From NCBI GenBank assembly GCA_002633005.1, contig NMRA01000450.1, forward strand, positions 99,253-163,252: a stretch of 64,000 nt of DNA, read 5' to 3'. Below the pieces are notes generated by a model. It was not told where the DNA came from. It saw nothing but the letters and a program-made list of their open reading frames with translations, and ran no database searches. This document shows positions 37,201 to 46,725 of this stretch, piece by piece (the first letter of the stretch is position 1; each line of letters begins with the position of its first letter). Position numbers and translations under genes: made by a program. This stretch comes from Phoronis australis (lineage: Eukaryota; Phoronida; Phoronidae).

Positions 37201-39346
37201 ATTTTCCACCTAATATCATAATATATATCACTTTTCTTGTTCAGTAACTTCAAATAAACAAATCCCAATCAAATTATCACTCAGTTTTTGTCTAGTTGGT
37301 TTTTGTAGATTGGTTTTCTGTGCCAAATTATGCAAAAAATCAGATTTTTAGGTCAAATTTCAAACCTTGGGAACTTTTTAGATTCTTAAAGTATAATACC
37401 CAATGACCTTAAAAACACCAAAATTATCTTGCCCCCAAAAAGTGGCCACGGAAGTGATTTTCTAGGCTTCCTGGAGTCGAATGGACTATGGGCTACAAGA
37501 AGCTCATGCCCCCTAAAATTCTCCCAGATTCCATTTGGCAGTTCGGGGGTGCAAATGTCTGACGGGCAAAATCCTGGCTAATACTGAGTCTTAAGCGCCC
37601 CCCAACTCAAAATCCTGGATCCGCCTCTCCTACTAAAGGCCAGTTGTTGTCATTGTTATGAGTTATCAAAACAACAACGCTTCAAGATTTTTGGTGTATT
37701 CAAGACTGCTTACCTGTAGTGATCTCAGTACAAAAGGTTGGATAGCCATTACCAATTTCCCGCCACGCATATGCGGATTGTACAGAATGGCGGAGATTCA
37801 TTCCTACGGGCATAACTAAAAAAGAAAAAAGAGAAAACAAAACGCCTGCGGAAGGCTGATTTCAGGACTACGTGGACTGCTTTTACTATCGAAAACTTTT
37901 CTTGAGATCCCCTTACCTGATCCTGGCGCAAATCACGGAATGTTCAAGCTTGCTTGTGTAGATGAGTAGATGAGGGCGAAGCCCTCGGACAGCTGTCCTT
38001 GCTGTGGTTGGTGTGGACGTGGATGGTGCGGCAGGACCTGGTGGGAGGGTGGTGGTGTTCTTCTTCTTGTGGAGATGAGATGCTGGCGTTATTGACTTCT
38101 AGGGTGGCGGTGAAGCTGGCTTAATTGCAACAGCTTAGATGTTGTTCCTGGTTGTTTGACTCACATGAAGCCGGCTTAATGGCAACAGCTGTCATGCTAG
38201 TCCAAGCAATGTACTTTATTTGAAGACTTTGTAAATGTGATGAGCTCACTAGGATAAATCAGGATTTTATGAAACAAACGTCAGTAATGTTCATCACTAT
38301 CCCAAGTATAATGAATCTAAGTTACTTATGCCACGCGACACTATACCAAAAAGTCTAGATAAGAAGAGAAGAAACTGATGGCGACCTCCGTTGGATAATA
38401 TGTAACCTATTAGAAATAGCGAAGTGAATGGGAGAACGAAACATGGTTCGTTTCCCCAAGCTTGGAATCAGTTAGGGTAACGAATCATTTATTTTCGTTT
38501 CCATTATTAGTTCCACACTTAGGGTCTTATTTTTATTGGGACACAAAAAATATTTGGTGTCCCAAAGTCTTGGAACTGGCTAAGGACACGAAATTTTTCG
38601 TCATTCTTTGGCCCAATATGGTCACGTATCGTGACTTAACGATGTTGTGCCTTTTAACTCGAAAATATCCGTTTTTACGAGTAATTTACGCAGGAGCCAG
38701 TGAGAGGCCTTTTTGACCATGGAGATATAGGAATTTGCTTTATTTTGTAATAGCATTTGTGCAAAAAATGTGACACGTTTTACTTTCCTACAGTGTTCCA
38801 AGGACGCTGTATGCTAAAGCAGTCTTCATTTCTCCTTCGGCCTGTGTCGACTGCACGTGACATTGGTGTTGCACCAGTTGTTTGGAATCCCAAATGTTTG
38901 TGTATCTCATAAACATTATTTTTGCAACTGAAACTCTATATTCCTTGAATCTAATGGCCTCCGACCGGGAAACGTGTCACGAGTGTGTGTGATTTTTTCA
39001 GTAACCTGACCCAGTTGGGCATTGTTATTACCTGAACACCTCATTATACACATGCCATTGAATAATTATGATCGACATATGTCTCAAACAAGGATAAATG
39101 GTACGAGCGTCACGAGTTCCTCTAATTACCATAGATGAAAAGGAGACAGAGGATAGCGAAAGAAGGTGATTTATGATGACGATGAAATAAAAGATGCAAG
39201 TACAATACAATAAGTAAAAACCAACGATCTCTTGTAAGATGGGCATAATAAACACCACAACTGATATACTTAAAAATAAGACTAGTGTGAATATGTAAAA
39301 GCCCCTTTTAATTTTAAATGTTACGCAATCGTTATTTGATAGCGAG
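34256..39346. other. No supported gene; scattered repeat fragments
   Basis: A GTGGCAGATTTAGAGGGG word at 35823 and an ATCCTGGATCCGCC word at 37607 belong to the SINE-tail family. Degenerate, stop-filled sequence at 36583-37100 could be an old transposon ORF, but no motif is convincing. The block near 37425-37445 (TTGCCCCCAAAAAGTGGCCAC) resembles one at 52972-52990. Confidence 0.4.
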
Positions 39347-39348
39347 AT

Positions 39349-39491
39349 TTATCGTAATCTATTTTGCCCGGGGTACGCCACGAGCTATGTTGCAGAGTAA
39401 AACAAGAGGAGGATTGCGAATTTTGTCATTTATTATGACGTAAATAGATAAAACTAACTAAGACTCTGCAAGATGGGCATGGACAAAACGC
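39349..39491 (-). repeat. Split direct repeat B2 (element 3' end)
   Basis: This 143 bp matches 39691-39833 at a constant offset of 342 bases with only a few mismatches (for example TTTT/TATT near 39422 and GACG/GCCG near 39438). It forms the 3' terminus of the Ngaro-type element. Confidence 0.9.
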
Positions 39492-39574
39492 AAAACAAAG
39501 AACTGCCTGAAGGGCTTAAAGGAAAAGTACAGAACATGAACACAAAACTTGAAAAAACCTAACAGGAAATGTAC

Positions 39575-39690
39575 CTAGAGGATATAAATAGAGATAAGTA
39601 ATGCAAAATAAACCCTAAGGACTGGTCTCAAAATAAAGAGACAAGTGTCAAAATAATGACGATAAATGCATTTAACAAGTTAAATTTAAT
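39575..39690 (-). repeat. Split direct repeat A2
   Basis: This 116 bp matches 45187-45302 with identical length. Shared words include AGTAATGCAAAATAAA, ATAAAGAGACAAGTGTCAAA and CATTTAACAAGTTAAATTTA. It lies directly between B1 and B2, recreating the circular junction used in the replication model of these elements. Confidence 0.9.
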
Positions 39691-39833
39691 TTATCGTAAT
39701 CTATTTTGCCCGGGGTACGCCACGAGCTATGTTGCAGAGTAAAACAAGAGGAGGATTGCGAATATTGTCATTTATTATGCCGTAAATAGATAAAACTAAC
39801 TAAGACTCTGCAAGATGGGCATGGACAAAACGC
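39691..39833 (-). repeat. Split direct repeat B1
   Basis: Internal copy of the B repeat. It abuts A2 without a gap (A2 ends at 39690). The tight A2/B1 junction sets the boundaries of both repeats. Confidence 0.9.
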
Positions 39834-40195
39834 CATAATGGCAGCACGGGAATGCTGACATCGCCCATCCGAGGAAGCGGAACCCGGGCAATAACAAGGT
39901 TAGACTATGATAAAATATAGGCACTAACAACGGTATAACAGAAAACTAGAATACATAAGTCTAGAATATAAAAAGCAAGAAAATAACGAACTGGAAGTAA
40001 AGGTAACTAGAACTAATGACTAGAAATTGAAGCCTGCAACTACAGGCCTTGGGCCACAAGCTGCAACAACAGACCTGCGAAAGGGAGAAGGCCGGTTGCA
40101 ACAACAGACCTTACCTAGGGGACCCAGAGGAGTGGGAGGGGCTGAAAAGCAAATGGAGAGAAGTGGGGAGCTGCAACAACAGGCTCACCAGGAGC

Positions 40196-41146
40196 TCAAG
40201 AAGCCTGGGGAAGAGGAAAAGCAGACATGCGAATGTAGTTTTTTAGTGCGTCAGATTTCCAGCGCCCCATGCGCTGGATCACCGGTTCAGGGACGCCACG
40301 GCTGGCCGCTGAGGTGGCGGCGCCAATGCGGAAGCTATGAGACGTATAAGACTTGGTGTCGAGTCCTACAAAGGAAACCACTTTAGTTAACATGGAGTTG
40401 AAGCAGGAACGGGTAACCGGTGATCCACTGAGGTGTTGGAACGAGGGGCCAGGAGAGGGCTGAAAAGTAGGCAAGTACAAGGTTAGGGCAGCTACTGGGC
40501 ATTGGGGAGATTGGCTGGACGGAATTGTAAGTGACACTGGTCCCGAGCTGTGCTTGAAGGTACGCATAGTGATGACCACAGAATCGCCAGAGGGGGGAAA
40601 GACGACATCGCTCACCTGTATGACGTGGGAGGAGAGCTAGGAGGTGACTGTGAATTCACCGACCCTGAGGAAGGCATGGAAGGCTAAGAGGAACATAGCA
40701 CGTGCGAGAACCGAGTTGGCAAAAGAGCCGAGTGCAGAAGGGCAGGCCTCAAACAAGCGGTGAAGCAAAGCGGAAGCAATGGGCATGCGTGAGTCAGAAG
40801 AAGGGCGCAGATTGGAAGTGCCTTTGAGGATTTTTTGGATGAAAAAGGAGGAAGTGGGGTCAGGGAGGTTGTCAAGCTTGTGGACAAAACTAATGGCAGA
40901 GACACAGGACTGGATAGACGAGCTACTAAGGCCAGATTCGAAGAGAGGAGAGATGTAGAGGGCCAGGAAAGGGGTATTAATGGGCAAGGTGAGAGGAGAG
41001 TTGTTAGAGGAGAGGTAAAACTGTGCGAGGTTACGCAGGATGCGGGTGTAGGACTGAAGAGTGGAGGGGGCCAAGGAAGCCCGGAGCAGTCTGGTCACTC
41101 TGTCAGGAGGTGCGGTGGGATCGGTGTCGGATGAGGGCTGAGCCAA
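40196..41146 (-). pseudogene. Tyrosine recombinase of the Ngaro-type element
   Basis: This 316-codon frame starts at ATG 41144-41146 and ends at TGA 40196-40198, interrupted by one in-frame TAG at 40637-40639. The N-terminal half is a SAM-like core-binding domain (TLQSYTRILRNLAQF start). The catalytic residues of the family are in place: Arg in FLRVGE (codon 161), H-x-x-R in SHSFRIGAA (codons 270 and 273), Trp in GRWKSDA (296) and the nucleophile Tyr in YIR (304). In DIRS-like elements this enzyme integrates a circular DNA copy. It overlaps the RNase H 3' end by about 50 bp in another frame, which is usual for these elements. Confidence 0.88.
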
Positions 41147-42660
41147 TAACCCTGGGAAAAGGCGACCTGAAAGTTGAAACGAGAAAGTATATCAGCGATG
41201 ATGTTAGTGTAGCCGGGGATATGTTTTGCCCGAAAATGAACATTAAAGGTAAGAGCGGAGATGACCAGACGACGAACAAGAGACCTAATGGGGGCGTGGC
41301 GGGAGGAGGTCTTGTTGATAATTTCAACGACAGCACGGTTGTCGCACAGGAAGAGGATCTTGTGGTTGGCGAGCTTTGAACCCCACAGCTCGAGCGCTAT
41401 GACAATCGGAAGAAGTTCCTTGAAGGTGATGTGATGGCGTTGCAGGTGCTCGGGCCACGGGCAGGCAAACCAGGAAGCTCCCAATGTCGCAGCAAAACCC
41501 CCGCAGCATCAGAGTACAGTTTGATGGTGTCTGAAGATGTCCACTTGTCGAATAGGAACAGTGTTTTCCCATTGAAGCATCGGAGAAAGATGGACCAAGC
41601 CCGAAGGTCCGCTCTAGCTGCTTTATTGAGGGTGACAAAGTGGTCTGGTCTCGAAATGCCGATGGTGAGGTTGATGAGTCGGCGCAGGAAGGCGCAGCCA
41701 GGCACGATGACGGAGCAGGCGAAGTTTAGTATACCAATGAGGGATTGGAGGTCGCTAAGAGTAACCTTGCGACGCTTTTGGAAGTCGAGCAGGAGGCTGG
41801 GAGCTCTGTCCACCTTGTCCTGTGGGAGAGAAGCAGTCATGGAGGCAGAGTCGAGGTGGATGCCATAAATGGTGATGGAGGTGGTCGGCTGAATTGTCTT
41901 GTCGTGGTTGATAGGGATGCCTAGGGAGTCGCAGAGTGATATGAATGCGGCGAGGTCCCGGGAGCATGTTGGCGAGGATGGGGGGCCCACGAAAAAGAAG
42001 TCATCGAGGCAGTGCGAAACGCCGGCGACCTTCAACTTGGTTTCCAGGATCCATTGAATCGCAGAACTGACCTTTTCGAAGATGTTGCAGCTGGAGGCAC
42101 AGCCAAATGGCAGGCACCTGTCCTAGTAGAAGTTGTTGGCCCAGGAGAGACCTAAGAGGTGGTAGTCGTCAGGGTGCACCGGTACGATGCGAAAAGCGTC
42201 CTTGATGTCAGTCTTAGCCATGAGGGAGTGGCGCCCAAACCGTTGAACCAGGCGGATAGCGTCCGTGATGGATTGATACTGGACTTGGGAGAATTGAGGG
42301 GGTATGAGGGAGTTAACTGAGTTACAGTGACGAGATGGATATGACAAGTTATGAATGAGACGCAAACTGTTAGGGTGAGATTTAGGGACGAGGACAAGGG
42401 ATGACGAAGAGAAAAGGGGGAATGGGGGGATGGGAAGGGACCGGCATAGCGACCCAGCAGAACCTCAGTCTGTATTTTCGGAAAGGTAACTTCGGGATTA
42501 CGTTGAGCTGATGGGTGGCTGGTGGGGGGATTGGAGTGACATATCGAGGAGGCGCCGAGTCTGAAACCAAAAGAGAAACCATTGATAAGCTCCGTAGTCG
42601 AGAGGGAGTCATAACCTGAAAGGAGAGGTTTAAGTTTGCTTACCTTTACGGGTGTTGGGA
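41095..42660 (-). pseudogene. Reverse transcriptase-RNase H (pol) of the Ngaro-type element
   Basis: The order on the minus strand is as follows. An N-terminal GFSFGFRLG block just past the gag stop leads to GRYAGPF, in the same frame as the recombinase. Then come LVLVPK, RLIHNLSYP and TDIKDAFR (RT motif A, frame 42365), a TAG at 42123-42125 just before CLPFG, and the HCLDDFFF catalytic motif. RNase H follows, with YSDAAG, FKELLPIVIALE, CDNRAVVEI and H-I-P-G-Y-x-N-x-x-AD. Frame changes occur near 42424-42440 and at the C-run 41498-41502 (plus strand). Both are single-base losses in homopolymers, so sequencing error is possible. Confidence 0.88.
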
Positions 42661-43646
42661 TACCTGGCATGTGGGTTGGTGGTTTTGGCGGTGCATGACC
42701 GCGCTGGGTGGTTGGCGCCGCAGAAGCCACAACAATGCTGGTATCGGCAGAGGAGAAGGTTACAGGACTGGTCGTTGAACTTCCAGCAGATACCTGTGGG
42801 GAAAGAGTTGGGGTTAGGGGTTGGGGCACGGGGGCCTCGAAAAAATGTGGAGGTGGGTGAGCCCTGACGAAAGGACTGACTGTTGGTTGGGTGGCGTTGG
42901 ATCTTGTTGAACTTGAGGCAAACTTGGCGCCACAGGTCCCAGTGGATTTGGTCCCACTCGAAGGGGAAAGAAGACCGGAATTTCCTGAAATGGGTATCAT
43001 AAAACAAGGCTGCAGAAAGGCCGTAGTGTGTGTTGCAGTCATGAACTATGGTCGAATACTTTGGGAGCTTAGGGGCATCCTGTGGAAACTTCTGGACCAG
43101 GATGGACTGGAAATTATTGAACGCCTGGGTCCACTGCAAAATGGATGAGATGGCCTTTGGACGTGCAGAGCTGGAAAAGACGGGAGTGTTACCGATGAAG
43201 GAGATGGAGACAGAGGGAGTGGAGGAGGCGGATGGCTCACCTGAAAGGAGAGAAGAAAAGTCAATGAACTCGTTGTTGAAGATGCGCTGACGAGTTTTGG
43301 AGTCGACATGAAACCCCAGAGGCAATGACACATACAAATTATTTGAAGAAGGGTCAATACCCGAAAAAGACGGAGAGGTAGTCGCATCGGAGGCTGAAGG
43401 TGGGGCAGTGAACGTCGGCTGGGAGGGGTAGAGCGAAGGTGACGGGTCCAGCGGCTGGCTAACGGTGAGCGGCGGAGCGGTAGAATCTGCGTCATAGAGC
43501 CGTTTCAATTCTGCAGCCAGCTTAGCATAGTCAATGACGGGCGGCGATAGCTGGATTTCGGATGTTGCTGGTGGCGCTGGTGGAGGACGCGCGAAGGGAC
43601 TTGCAGACTTGCGGGTGGATGCCCTGGTGGCTTTCTTGGGTGCCAT
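42630..43646 (-). CDS. Gag-like protein of the Ngaro-type element
   Basis: A 338-residue frame from ATG 43644-43646 to TAA 42630-42632. I chose this start because the residues before it (43769 to 43647) translate the hairpin leader. The N-terminus is basic and Ser/Pro-rich (MAPKKATRAS), followed by a long Pro/Ser linker. The central part, with LPKYSTIVHDCN and WDLWRQVC blocks, is conserved in gag proteins of this group. The C-terminus carries a compact Cys/His cluster at about residues 287-318, with C-x2-C and HPARSC near its end, likely a nucleic-acid-binding knuckle. It is intact, unlike the other genes of the element, and overlaps the start of pol in a different frame. Confidence 0.8.
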   Translation of the reverse strand: MAPKKATRASTRKSASPFARPPPAPPATSEIQLSPPVIDYAKLAAELKRLYDADSTAPPLTVSQPLDPSPSLYPSQPTFTAPPSASDATTSPSFSGIDPSSNNLYVSLPLGFHVDSKTRQRIFNNEFIDFSSLLSGEPSASSTPSVSISFIGNTPVFSSSARPKAISSILQWTQAFNNFQSILVQKFPQDAPKLPKYSTIVHDCNTHYGLSAALFYDTHFRKFRSSFPFEWDQIHWDLWRQVCLKFNKIQRHPTNSQSFRQGSPTSTFFRGPRAPTPNPNSFPTGICWKFNDQSCNLLLCRYQHCCGFCGANHPARSCTAKTTNPHARYPNTRKGKQT

Positions 43647-43689
43647 GCTGGAAAAGGAAAAACATACTGAGTAGACCACCGGGGGAAAA

Positions 43690-44178
43690 AACCCAGGGTG
43701 GCGACCCCTGGGGGGACAACCGCCAAAGGGAAATGAGTAAAATATGGGAAGTACAGGGGATATAATCATCCCGAGAGGGAAGACAGAACCTCGTCATGGA
43801 AAACACCGCCGAAAGTAGTGGTTAGAACAGGGTATTATAAGGCCCCCTGCAGGCAAACCGCCGAAATAGAATTGAGCGAGCGAGGTATTAAAAAAATGGA
43901 AACAAGAGGTACAATCCCTAGGAGGGATAGAGAAATAACTAGAGGGCTATGTAAGCCAGAACAAGGAGAAAAACCTCCAAGTAACCGCCGAAATAATGTA
44001 TAGTTGGCAGGGATTAAGCCCCCCTGAGGGCAAACCGCCGAAAGTGAAAGAATTGAGAGAGGAGGCGAATATGGGGATATAATAATCCCATGAGGAAAGA
44101 ACCTCGTTGAGAATACCGCCGAAAGGAGAGATTAATATGACAGGGCATTATAAGGTCCCCTGTAGGCAAACCGCCGAA
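43690..44178 (-). repeat. Alternating hairpin array in the retrotransposon leader
   Basis: Seven copies of ACCGCC(G/A)AA (plus strand) start at 43719, 43805, 43857, 43984, 44034, 44115 and 44170. Copies 1, 3, 5 and 7 (B units) each follow a CAGGG...CCCTG hairpin (43694-43709, 43829-43849, 44008-44026, 44142-44162). Copies 2, 4 and 6 (A units) each follow a GGGAT/ATCCC hairpin plus a GAGG/CCTC or GGAG/CTCC hairpin (43757-43792, 43914-43978, 44074-44105). The order is B-A-B-A-B-A-B. Stem sequences change while pairing is kept between A units. The array fills the space between the SGNH stop and the gag start, and in the transcript lies directly upstream of gag. Its function is unknown. Confidence 0.75.
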
Positions 44179-44187
44179 GATGAATAC

Positions 44188-44892
44188 TTAGAACGAGGTG
44201 TAAAGTAGGGGTCCGGAGAGAACGATACAAAAAACTACCAGGAATAACTGGAAGGAAAGCGGAGGGGAGCGGGAGGGGGGTGGGGCGGGACTAGAGTGTG
44301 AGAAGGCCCAGTTCACGAAGGTGGTGACCGATGGCCACGCGAATGCTGAAGGCGTGTTTATGAAGGCCAGAGTTGTAAAGTGGATCCCGTCCGGGTGGTA
44401 GAGGTGGTTGGGGTTAGCCCAGAAACCTCCCTTGTGAGTCCAAAAATAAATGCGGGGCTCGTGGGACAGGAGGGATTTAAGGGCTGAGTTGAAGGCGAGA
44501 AGGCGAGAACGAAAATGCCTACCGGCTTGTAATCGGTGAAACGCCTGTCCGACGAGGACACGACGGACGTCGTAGGCAATTAACGAAAACCGGGCGAAAG
44601 AAACGAGGTGGGAGGCCAAGGCGTGGGGTGCGATGGAGGTGGAGTGGAGGTCATTCCCTCCGATCTGGAGAAAAACGAGGTCGGGAGGGGAACGGGGAAG
44701 GGAACGGGTGGCCGGCTAGATGGACTTAGGGCCGGGGAGAAGGGTCCCGCCCGATATGCCCAGGGACGAAATGGTGACCCGGGAAGGTTGGAAGCCGTAG
44801 TTATGGAGGTAGCGGGCCTGGGGAGCGTCGGACACGAAGTTGTGCAGCCAACGAACGTAGGAACTGCCAAGGATGAGAACATGGGGCGACAT
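44188..44892 (-). pseudogene. SGNH (GDSL-like) hydrolase ORF of the Ngaro-type element
   Basis: The frame runs from ATG 44890-44892 to TAA 44188-44190, 234 codons, with one in-frame TAG at 44716-44718 (codon 59). It carries the SGNH blocks in order: ILGSSYVRW (block I, catalytic Ser at about codon 10), GISGGT (block II Gly), IGGND (block III Asn at codon 80) and HPDGIHF (block V, Asp 168 and His 171). SGNH hydrolases act as esterases or lipases, and accessory SGNH ORFs are known in some Ngaro and CR1-type retroelements. Here the ORF lies 5' of gag, which I think is unusual. The Pro-rich C-terminal tail after codon 190 may be non-structural. Confidence 0.85.
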
Positions 44893-45186
44893 GGGGTATA
44901 ACGTGAATAAAACGGTTGGTTAAAATCAGAAAAACGGGACTTACCTAGAAAAGGACGAAGTAAAGCAGGGAACGAGAAGTGACAGAGCGTCGCACCCGAA
45001 CGGAGTAAGGGGTCAAGGGCCGAAAGGAAACGAAGAAATGCAAACAAAAAAATGAAGAGAACGAACGCAAGTCTTGTAGACGACGAGTTAGGTGGCTGAA
45101 TGAGAGACCACGTTGAACCGAACAATGAAAATATGGGCGACCAATCAGGGGTCGCGTAGAGAAACGTATGAATACAAAAGTAGGCC

Positions 45187-45302
45187 CTTGAGGCTATAAA
45201 TACAGATGAGTAATGCAAAATAAAACCTAAGGACCAGTATCAAAATAAAGAGACAAGTGTCAAAATATTGACGATAAATGCATTTAACAAGTTAAATTTA
45301 AT
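45187..45302 (-). repeat. Split direct repeat A1 (element 5' end)
   Basis: Counterpart of 39575-39690, with the same 116 bp length. It ends at the sequence GTTAAATTTAAT, after which host DNA begins. It likely contains the promoter of the element, and a TATAAATA-like word lies at 45195-45202 on the plus strand. Confidence 0.88.
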
Positions 45303-46653
45303 AAAAGTTGTGCTTTGTTTCGTTAAGGTAATGTTAATGCTGTGTCGGTTGCCCGGGCTAAGTAATGTTTACGAAAAGTGTGTGAAAATACCTAGAACTT
45401 GCATTACCGGAGATGCAAAATGGCGTGATGTTGAATGTTGGCTTTTTTGGAATCTGAATTGCCTCCATGCACGAAAGATGCGAGGTTCCAAATAAACTAA
45501 GTTATATGCCGTCTTTGTTCTGTTGTATGGAACATCACTAGCGTCACCTTGTGACGGGTCTTTTCTGACACGTGACAAGTCATTTTTAACACGCTGACGC
45601 GTCAATGATGCTGTCGTAACTCGTGTGGATGTTCTTAAAAGAACCAATCAATGCTAAGCTTTTACGGTGTGCTGACTAAATCAATGAGATCGTCATGTTT
45701 TGAGGTGAATGACAAGTACAAAGGCTGTCAATCACATATCGACTTAGTGTTCCAAGAGACAAATACAGCACGTGCGCAGCTATACGCGCGTGCGTCGTAG
45801 ACAAAAATGATAACAGCAAAACTTTAACTTTTAATGGAAACTTTTCTTTGCATATTTTTATTGTTAAAGGTAATGACTCTTTCACATGTTTTAATTATAA
45901 TGCCGTAAAATCAATGCACAAAATGGGCAAAACACGAACCACGCTAACATGATAGCAGCAATAAGTCGATGGAGTGCAGCATAAAAACTAACGCAGTCGT
46001 GGATTTCTTGCTCGCTCACGAAGTTCGTTAACTCTATAACTACAATATACATAGTGACGTGTGGGTTGTGAGTGCAAAACAACAACAATATTGAAAGTTC
46101 CGGTGATCTCATCCAAATCCTGGACAACTGTCTGTCATATAGGATTTCACTATGACTAGACGACTATCAATGACATAGCCAACAAAAACACAAGGATATT
46201 CTTAAGGGTTATAAAACATAATCGTTTCGCTCAGACAGTAGTGCGTCATAGGAAATGATTAAACTTGTATTCAGTTAACTCCATGGGAATTAATGACAAC
46301 TTCTTGGGTTTAAAATTTCGTCGCCAAAAATGTTTGGGTCCGTTCGCATTGATCTTGTCGGGGCAACTTAAAATTGTTAAATTCAAATTAGTGTAGTAAT
46401 TTTGTTTTGCTCAGGAAGAAGTTGATTTTTCTCGACATTACCTTGTGAACCAGTGTGTAACTCCGCCGTCAAAATATTAGCAAACTTGTATGCACAATAA
46501 ATATAGTTAAACAACCGTCACGAGACTACTTTCTGCTCTGGGGTCTGTCGGTAGCAAGGGACCGGCTGCACACCCACCTTTTACGTAGAAAACCCCTGGC
46601 GATACCATGAATTGCTGACCATTTCGTGCTTTGATTTTACGCATCCTTTCTTT
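45303..46653. other. No supported gene
   Basis: Only short unassigned frames (for example 45369-45647, minus). No recognised repeat or RNA gene. Confidence 0.5.
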
Positions 46654-46725
46654 CTTGGGAGCCCCAGCCCTTGGAGGGAACCGTTGGTGGCAACCCTTAC
46701 TTGGGAGCCCCAGCCCTTGGAGGGA
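46654..46725. repeat. 26 bp direct repeat, spacing 46 bp
   Basis: CTTGGGAGCCCCAGCCCTTG plus AGGGA occurs exactly at 46654-46679 and 46700-46725, separated by 20 bp containing GGTGGCAACC. Locally G+C-rich. Confidence 0.9.

Larger units (their letters stand above)
39347..45302 (-). mobile_element. Ngaro/DIRS-type tyrosine-recombinase retrotransposon
   Basis: A nearly complete element of about 5.95 kb on the minus strand. The order from the 5' end (45302) is repeat A1, SGNH-hydrolase ORF, hairpin array, gag, RT-RNase H, tyrosine recombinase, repeat B1, repeat A2, repeat B2. This A1-body-B1-A2-B2 arrangement of split direct repeats, with a tyrosine recombinase instead of a DDE integrase, is diagnostic of the PAT/Ngaro branch of DIRS-like elements, which integrate through a circular intermediate without target duplications. 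Accordingly I see no flanking duplication. The copy carries three in-frame TAG stops and two single-base frameshifts, so it is inactive as read. Confidence 0.9.

Noticed and set aside
43755-44178. CRISPR-like spacing of the ACCGCCGAA core
   Set aside because: Unequal spacing, two alternating structured contexts and a position inside a eukaryotic retrotransposon rule out a CRISPR array.
40027-45000. Plus-strand frames (for example 40027-40386, 40835-41134, 41431-41868)
   Set aside because: Antisense shadows of the Ngaro-type genes, which occupy the minus strand and carry all the recognisable motifs.
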